Shown: piece by piece, positions 6,907-10,453 of the stretch
Layout of the letters: each line of letters starts with the position of its first letter
How positions within the stretch are numbered: the first letter of the stretch is position 1
NCBI GenBank assembly: GCA_005777515.1
Contig: SXMA01000033.1
Coordinates: 1-10,453, forward strand
DNA from: Actinomycetota bacterium
GTDB lineage: Bacteria; Actinomycetota; Actinomycetes; Nanopelagicales; Nanopelagicaceae
DNA length: 10,453 nt
Reading direction: 5' to 3'
Position numbers and translations under genes: made by a program
Notes under the pieces: model-generated
What the model was told of the DNA's origin: nothing
The model's input: the letters and a program-made list of their open reading frames with translations, nothing else
The model's database searches: none

Positions 6907-7308
6907 TTATCTCCTCTTGCCCTTCTTCTTTGCGACTTTCTTCTTCGCAACCTTCTTAGCGGCCTTCTTTGCTGCCTTCTTGGCCACTGGCTTTACTACT
7001 GGAGCTGGCTTTGGAGCTGGCGCTAATTTACGAGCTCCAGCAACAATCTCCTTGAGGGCCTTTGCAGGAAGGAAACGAACCTTCTTGCTTGCCTTAATTT
7101 GGATCGTTTCGCCAGTGAAAGGATTGCGTCCCTTACGAGCTTTGCGATCTACTTTCTTAAACTTACCAAAGTCGTTGATGGTTACATCTTCGCCTCTGTG
7201 AATGTTGCGCACGATTGAATCGAAGACGATTTCAACAGCGTGTGCCGCCTCTTTCTTGCTTCCGTTGAAGTGAGGAGCCAACGAAGCAATGAACTGGGTC
7301 TTGTTCAT
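6907..7308 (-). CDS. hup: DNA-binding protein HU with basic Lys/Ala tail
   Basis: HU is an abundant nucleoid protein that binds and bends DNA as a dimer. Residues 1-92 are a normal HU domain: MNKTQFIASLA at the start, INDFGKF (44-50), the arm signature RKGRNPFTGETIQI (58-71) and VRFLPAKALKEIV (77-89). After a proline-rich linker (PAPKPAPVVKP) comes a tail of KKAAKK-type repeats to residue 133. Such a histone-H1-like tail is characteristic of actinobacterial HupB/HupS, but those are usually around 200 residues or more, so this tail is short. The basic end is read in full, with GKRR before the TAA. AAGGGGA precedes the ATG by about four bases, a strong ribosome site. The gene is a single unit with its own terminator and sits between leuCD and the lipid genes, as in Mycobacterium, though ppk, mutT and the F420 gene found there are absent. 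Confidence 0.97.
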   Translation of the reverse strand: MNKTQFIASLAPHFNGSKKEAAHAVEIVFDSIVRNIHRGEDVTINDFGKFKKVDRKARKGRNPFTGETIQIKASKKVRFLPAKALKEIVAGARKLAPAPKPAPVVKPVAKKAAKKAAKKVAKKKVAKKKGKRR

Positions 7309-7332
7309 TTAATCCCCTTATTTACGCGTGAA

Positions 7333-7350
7333 GTTAAGCTTTTGCTTAAC
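7333..7350. repeat. perfect inverted repeat in the hup leader
   Basis: GTTAAGC (7333-7339) and GCTTAAC (7344-7350) flank a TTTT loop, 25 bases before the hup ATG. A TAAATT on the minus strand (7365-7360) could be the -10 box, which would start the transcript near 7353 so that the message begins with this stem-loop. The heptamer TTTACGC occurs on both sides (7321-7327 and 7362-7368). It may be an operator or an mRNA-stabilising 5' hairpin; which one cannot be told from sequence. Confidence 0.5.
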
Positions 7351-7365
7351 CTGATGATTAATTTA

Positions 7366-7491
7366 CGCAAGAAAATCAAGGTTTTCGCGCAATAGCATCG
7401 GTGTGTCGCAATAAATTAATTGCTAGCAATGGTGAAAAAACGCAATTTTTATGTGTAAAAAACTCTCAATTCAAGGTTGAGAGTCGCGCAA
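7366..7491. promoter_or_regulatory. repeat-rich region upstream of hup
   Basis: This AT-rich stretch carries CGCAA five times in the same orientation (7366, 7388, 7407, 7441 and 7487), three of them as CGCAAT. It also has a perfect 12-base palindrome, ATTGCTAGCAAT (7419-7430), built from the same TTGC/GCAA halves. I see no clear -35/-10 pair and no small gene. The repetition suggests protein binding sites upstream of hup, but this is inference. Confidence 0.35.
7457..7484 (-). terminator. intrinsic terminator of leuCD
   Basis: ACTCTCAA (7462-7469) and TTGAGAGT (7477-7484) form a perfect 8-bp stem with a 7-base loop. On the minus strand the stem runs into six T (7462-7457). It lies about 16 bases after the leuD stop. 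A smaller hairpin, GCGC-AAAA-GCGC (7486-7497), sits between the stop and the main stem. Confidence 0.85.
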
Positions 7492-7500
7492 AAGCGCTAC

Positions 7501-8100
7501 TTATGACAAGACCGGAAGCGTTTTTGGCTTGAATTTCGCGCGTTTTTCTTCAAAATTCTCAACTTCATCAATTTTTCGAAGCGTTAAACCGATGTCATCA
7601 AGGCCCTCCATCAGGCGCCAACGCGTATAGTCATCTAAATCAAAGGAAACTGCTTGATTTTTATAGGAAACTAAGCGAGTCTCAAGATCTACCTTTATCT
7701 CAAGTGATGGCTCTGCCTCGATAGCGCTCCAGAGAGCTTCAACATCGCTCTGGCCAAGAATTACCGTTAAAAGGCCTGCTTTTAATGAGTTGCCTCGGAA
7801 GATATCGGCAAATCTTGATGAGATAACTACTTTAAAGCCATAGTTCTGCAGCGCCCAGACTGCATGCTCTCTTGAAGATCCAGTGCCAAAGTCAGCTCCA
7901 GCAATCAAAATACTGGCCTTACTGTATTCCGCCTTGTTTAACACAAATTCAGGATCACTTCGCCAGGCAGCAAATAAGCCATCTTCAAAACCTGAGCGAG
8001 TTACTCGCTTTAGATAGACCGCAGGAATTATCTGATCGGTATCAACATTGCTTCTGCGCAGCGGAAGAGCAGAGCCAGTATGAGAAATAAACTTTTCCAT
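7501..8100 (-). CDS. leuD: 3-isopropylmalate dehydratase, small subunit
   Basis: LeuD is the small subunit of isopropylmalate isomerase, which with LeuC converts 2-isopropylmalate to 3-isopropylmalate in leucine synthesis. The 199-residue protein is of normal length. [12 protein letters not shown] (16-27) and the substrate-binding GTGSSREHA (72-80) are the family hallmarks, with [14 protein letters not shown] near 161-174. The ATG at 8100 has AAAGGA seven bases upstream. It follows leuC after 11 bases, so the two are one transcription unit, and a terminator lies just past its stop. Both subunits are needed, which explains the fixed order and tight spacing. Confidence 0.97.
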   Translation of the reverse strand: MEKFISHTGSALPLRRSNVDTDQIIPAVYLKRVTRSGFEDGLFAAWRSDPEFVLNKAEYSKASILIAGADFGTGSSREHAVWALQNYGFKVVISSRFADIFRGNSLKAGLLTVILGQSDVEALWSAIEAEPSLEIKVDLETRLVSYKNQAVSFDLDDYTRWRLMEGLDDIGLTLRKIDEVENFEEKRAKFKPKTLPVLS

Positions 8101-8111
8101 TGCTTTTTCCT

Positions 8112-9509
8112 TTAAAGATCTGCCGGTGATGAGAGGGTTCCGCGAAGCGCTGTGGCTGCAGCAACTAAGGGGCTTACTAGGTGGGTTCTTCCACCCTTTC
8201 CTTGTCTTCCTTCGAAATTTCTATTACTTGTTGAGGCTGATCTCTCCCCAGGAGCTAATTGATCAGGGTTCATACCAAGGCACATCGAACATCCTGCGCT
8301 TCGCCACTCTGCGCCAGCTGCTAAAAAGAGCTTATCTAGGCCTTCTGCCTCAGCTTGTAATCTGACTCGAGCCGAGCCAGGAACAACCATCATTCGAATA
8401 TCGGAGGCTACCTTCTTGCCCTTGATAATTTCTGCCGCTGCTCTTAGGTCTTCAATTCGGCCATTGGTGCAGGAGCCGAGAAAAACCGTATCAATCTTTA
8501 TCTTTTTCATCGGGGTTCCAGCCTTTAGGTCCATATAGACCAATGCGCGCTCAGCTGCGCTTACCTCTTCTGGATCTGTGAAATCCTGCGGACTTGGAAT
8601 TACGCCATCTAGGGGTATTCCCTGTCCAGGATTAGTCCCCCAAGTAACAAATGGCGATAGTTGATCTGCATCAAGGGTAATCTCTTTATCAAATTTAGCG
8701 TCGCTATCACTTTTTAGTTCGCTCCAATAAGCAAGAGCTCTCTGCCAATCCTCACCCTTTGGAGCATGGGGGCGATCTTTTAGATAAGCAAAGGTAGTTT
8801 CATCAGGGGCGATAAGTCCTGCTCTCGCGCCAGCCTCAATCGACATATTGCAGATAGTCATGCGAGCCTCCATAGAGAGTGCCCTTATGGCGCTTCCGCG
8901 ATATTCAAGAATGTATCCCTGCCCACCGCCAGTTCCTATCTTGGCAATAATGGCAAGAATTATGTCTTTACTTGTTACCCCAGGCTTTAGTTTTCCTTCA
9001 ACATTAATTGCCATCGTCTTTGGCCGACTTAATGGAAGTGTCTGAGTGGCAAGAACATGTTCAACTTCGCTAGTTCCAATTCCAAAGGCAAGGGCGCCAA
9101 AGGCGCCATGAGTTGAGGTGTGAGAATCGCCGCAGACAATGGTCATTCCAGGCTGAGTTAAACCTAATTGCGGGCCAACGACATGGACAATTCCTTGTTC
9201 AACATCTCCAAGTGAGTGAAGCCTTATGCCAAATTCCTGGCAATTTTTTCGCAAGGTATCAACTTGCAGCCTTGAAACTGGATCTGCAATTGGCTTATCG
9301 ATGTTAAGAGTTGGCACATTGTGATCTTCGGTAGCTAGCGTTAAATCAGGCCTTCTAACTCCCCTTTTTGCAAGGCGGAGACCATCAAAGGCTTGCGGGC
9401 TAGTGACTTCATGAATCAAATGAAGATCGATATAGAGTAAATCTGGTTCCCCACTAGCGCTTCTTACTAGATGGTCATCCCAGACTTTTTCTGCCAGTGT
9501 CTTAGCCAT
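8112..9509 (-). CDS. leuC: 3-isopropylmalate dehydratase, large subunit
   Basis: LeuC is the aconitase-like, iron-sulfur subunit of isopropylmalate isomerase in leucine synthesis. The 465-residue protein is full length and starts [16 protein letters not shown], the usual LeuC opening. The three [4Fe-4S] ligands are visible: C347 in GSCTNGR (345-351) and C407/C410 in [11 protein letters not shown] (406-416). [14 protein letters not shown] (125-138) and the RHALVSP-like segment [11 protein letters not shown] (441-451) are also present. The start at 9509 is fixed by homology, although its ribosome site (GAAG) is weak and the better AAGGGAG lies 15 bases upstream. It is the first gene of leuCD and is divergent from ndgR across 62 bases, the standard actinobacterial layout in which the regulator controls leuCD. 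Confidence 0.97.
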   Translation of the reverse strand: MAKTLAEKVWDDHLVRSASGEPDLLYIDLHLIHEVTSPQAFDGLRLAKRGVRRPDLTLATEDHNVPTLNIDKPIADPVSRLQVDTLRKNCQEFGIRLHSLGDVEQGIVHVVGPQLGLTQPGMTIVCGDSHTSTHGAFGALAFGIGTSEVEHVLATQTLPLSRPKTMAINVEGKLKPGVTSKDIILAIIAKIGTGGGQGYILEYRGSAIRALSMEARMTICNMSIEAGARAGLIAPDETTFAYLKDRPHAPKGEDWQRALAYWSELKSDSDAKFDKEITLDADQLSPFVTWGTNPGQGIPLDGVIPSPQDFTDPEEVSAAERALVYMDLKAGTPMKKIKIDTVFLGSCTNGRIEDLRAAAEIIKGKKVASDIRMMVVPGSARVRLQAEAEGLDKLFLAAGAEWRSAGCSMCLGMNPDQLAPGERSASTSNRNFEGRQGKGGRTHLVSPLVAAATALRGTLSSPADL

Positions 9510-9536
9510 ACTTACTTCTTCAAACTCCCTTACTAC

Positions 9537-9562
9537 TTGCTTCTCAAATGATGAGATGGCAA
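9537..9562. promoter_or_regulatory. probable NdgR/LtbR operator in the leuC-ndgR gap
   Basis: The sequence has nested inverted repeats around one centre near 9549: TCTCA (9542-9546) with TGAGA (9552-9556), and outside them TTGC (9537-9540) with GCAA (9559-9562). Only 62 bases separate the two start codons, so a protein bound here would touch both promoters. NdgR/LtbR is known to act on leuCD in Streptomyces and Corynebacterium; that this dyad is its site is inference. Confidence 0.45.
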
Positions 9563-9565
9563 TAT
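9537..9565 (+). promoter_or_regulatory. candidate ndgR promoter
   Basis: TTGCTT (9537-9542) and CAATAT (9560-9565) stand 17 bases apart. The transcript would start at about the ATG at 9572, that is, leaderless; no well-placed ribosome site exists there. The boxes match the consensus only partly. On the minus strand TTGAGA (9547-9542) is a good -35 for leuC, but its -10 is weak. Confidence 0.35.
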
Positions 9566-9571
9566 TGGATT

Positions 9572-10291
9572 ATGGACAAAAAGAATAGCGGAGTTGGCGT
9601 CTTAGATAAAGCGGTAAAGATCCTCTCTGTTCTTGAATCTGGTCCCCACTCACTTAGCGAGCTTGTCGCCGCTACCAAAATATCGCGCCCAACAGCCCAT
9701 CGCCTTGCTGTGGCTCTAGAACATCACCGCCTGCTATCGAGGGATTTAACTGGGCGCTTTGTCCTTGGCGTACGAGCGGGAGAGCTTGCAGCCTCAGCCG
9801 GTGAGGATCGCTTACTAGCCGCAGCAAATCCAGCTTTGATTGCGCTTCGCGATGCAACAGGTGAGAGCGCTCAGCTCTATCGCCGCCAGGGTGAGATGCG
9901 AATCTGTGTTGCTGCAGCTGAGCGTTTATCAGGTCTTAGAGATTCCGTTCCAATTGGCGCGGCGCTAACTATGAGCGCTGGATCTGCTGCTCAAATACTT
10001 CTGGCCTGGGAAGATGCAGAGAAATTACATCGCGGATTAACTGGTGCAAGATTTAATGCTGCAGCACTTGCTGCAGTGCGAAGACGTGGATGGGCACAGA
10101 GCGTTGGCGAAAGAGAGGCAGGGGTGGCCTCGATATCTGCTCCAGTGCGTGGTCCAAACAATCGAGTGATTGCGGCAGTAAGTATCAGTGGTCCAATTGA
10201 GAGACTTGGAAGACAGCCAGGTCGAATCCATGCGGCAGCCTTAGTTGCAACTGCAGATCGCCTTAGTGAATATATTTCAAAGAAGAATTAA
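9572..10291 (+). CDS. ndgR: IclR-family regulator of leucine/amino-acid metabolism (NdgR/LtbR)
   Basis: From the ATG at 9572 the protein has 239 residues and opens SGVGVLDKA, as in NdgR of Streptomyces and LtbR of Corynebacterium. The winged helix-turn-helix is at about 10-65, with SLSELVAATKISRPTAHRLA (27-46) as the helices and GRFVLG (61-66) as the wing. The IclR effector domain follows (about 80-235), including the strongly conserved GESAQLYRRQGEMRICVAAA (97-116), AERLSGLRDSVPIG (116-129) and GVASISAPVRGP (184-195). Relatives control leuCD and, in Corynebacterium, leuB and tryptophan genes; the divergent leuC here fits that role, and self-regulation is likely. The in-frame ATGs at 9548 and 9551 would add eight or seven residues not seen in relatives and would lie inside the operator. 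Its tail meets tRNA-Glu four bases away with no separate terminator. Confidence 0.9.
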   Translation: MDKKNSGVGVLDKAVKILSVLESGPHSLSELVAATKISRPTAHRLAVALEHHRLLSRDLTGRFVLGVRAGELAASAGEDRLLAAANPALIALRDATGESAQLYRRQGEMRICVAAAERLSGLRDSVPIGAALTMSAGSAAQILLAWEDAEKLHRGLTGARFNAAALAAVRRRGWAQSVGEREAGVASISAPVRGPNNRVIAAVSISGPIERLGRQPGRIHAAALVATADRLSEYISKKN

Positions 10292-10295
10292 TACC

Positions 10296-10371
10296 TGGTA
10301 GCTCCGAGGGGATTCGAACCCCCGTAGCTGGCTTGAGAAGCCAGAGTCCTGGGCCACTAGACGACGGAGCC
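10296..10371 (-). tRNA. tRNA-Glu (anticodon CUC)
   Basis: A complete 76-base cloverleaf including an encoded CCA. The acceptor strands are GGCTCCG and CGGAGCT, giving six Watson-Crick pairs plus a terminal G1-U72. The D arm contains GTCTAGTGGCCCAGGAC, the anticodon stem is CTGGC/GCCAG with loop TTCTCAA (anticodon CUC, reading GAG), and the T arm is GGGGG-TTCGAAT-CCCCT. The discriminator is A. It faces ndgR tail-to-tail and is followed upstream by tRNA-Gln, the usual actinobacterial pair near gltX, which lies outside this window if present. Confidence 0.96.
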
Positions 10372-10416
10372 AGATTTATCTTCTTAACTCAAAAAAGTTC
10401 TATTAAGTTTTTTCCG

Positions 10417-10453
10417 CTGGGGTACCAGGACTCGAACCTAGACAAGCTGAACC
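10417..10453 (-). tRNA. tRNA-Gln, 3' part
   Basis: The window cuts this gene inside the anticodon. What is visible is the last anticodon base (G), G37, the anticodon 3' strand TCAGC, the T arm CTAGG-TTCGAGT-CCTGG, the acceptor strand TACCCCA and discriminator G. This is the normal 3' half of glutamine tRNA, whose first pair is U1-A72. The anticodon ends in G, as required for UUG or CUG, but its first base is outside, so the isoacceptor is unknown. The discriminator is followed by CGG, so CCA is not encoded and must be added after transcription, unlike the adjacent tRNA-Glu. The 45 bases between the two tRNAs hold no gene. Confidence 0.88.

Noticed and set aside
6884..7201. Plus-strand reading frame opposite hup
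   Set aside because: Its FFFATFFFATFLAAFFAAF repetition is merely the antisense of the Lys/Ala tail; it is not a membrane protein.
9548..9571. Earlier starts of ndgR (9548 or 9551)
   Set aside because: Known NdgR proteins begin close to SGVGVLDKA, and the earlier codons fall within the dyad and promoter. They are not excluded with certainty.
10390..10416. A-run and T-run pair between the tRNAs as a terminator
   Set aside because: AAAAAA and TTTTTT could pair but would give a weak A-T stem with no G-C core; more likely an AT-rich spacer in a joint tRNA transcript.
1..10453. Mobile element, CRISPR, toxin-antitoxin or defence genes
   Set aside because: Nearly all bases are accounted for by conserved housekeeping genes in conserved order. 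I saw no transposase, integrase, spaced repeats, flanking direct repeats or unrecognised open frames.

Overview
This window looks like housekeeping chromosome from a small, AT-leaning actinobacterium. The gene order rsmD-recG | rpmB | thiL | Lrp-like | ddl-gpsA-plsC | hup | leuD-leuC | ndgR | tRNA-Glu-tRNA-Gln is the conserved order of Mycobacterium and Streptomyces. HU carries the Lys/Ala-rich tail typical of actinobacteria, and the IclR regulator is recognisably NdgR/LtbR. AT-leaning codon use, very short gaps and the absence of several genes usually found in this neighbourhood suggest a streamlined lineage such as freshwater Nanopelagicales (acI: Planktophila/Nanopelagicus). That placement is an inference from memory, not a search.

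Layout. Positions 1-2295 (minus strand) hold the start of rsmD and complete recG, which abut with no gap. Positions 2464-2649 (plus) hold rpmB (zinc-ribbon L28), divergent from recG and tail-to-tail with thiL (2660-3589, minus, TTG start). A short divergent region with a perfect inverted repeat separates thiL from a stand-alone Lrp/AsnC ligand-binding domain protein (3731-3967, plus). That gene is tail-to-tail with ddl. Positions 3976-6838 (minus) form a tight cassette transcribed plsC > gpsA > ddl with 4-base overlaps, joining phospholipid synthesis to peptidoglycan precursor synthesis. Next come a strong terminator and hup (6907-7308, minus), a 192-base AT-rich regulatory region, a terminator, leuD and leuC (7501-9509, minus; leuC is transcribed first), a 62-base divergent promoter/operator region, ndgR (9572-10291, plus), and two minus-strand tRNAs, Glu(CUC) and the 3' part of Gln.

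How the genes work together. GpsA makes sn-glycerol-3-phosphate and PlsC performs the second acylation to phosphatidic acid; Ddl makes D-Ala-D-Ala for the wall. LeuC and LeuD form isopropylmalate isomerase, and the divergent NdgR very probably controls them. RecG, HU, L28, RsmD and the tRNAs serve the chromosome and translation.

I found no mobile element, CRISPR array, defence system or unknown gene cluster, and nothing that I would call a previously undescribed system. The points of interest are regulatory: dyads in divergent promoters, a likely leaderless promoter placed directly after a terminator, and a repeat-rich region upstream of hup. No gene-free stretch exceeds 300 bases.
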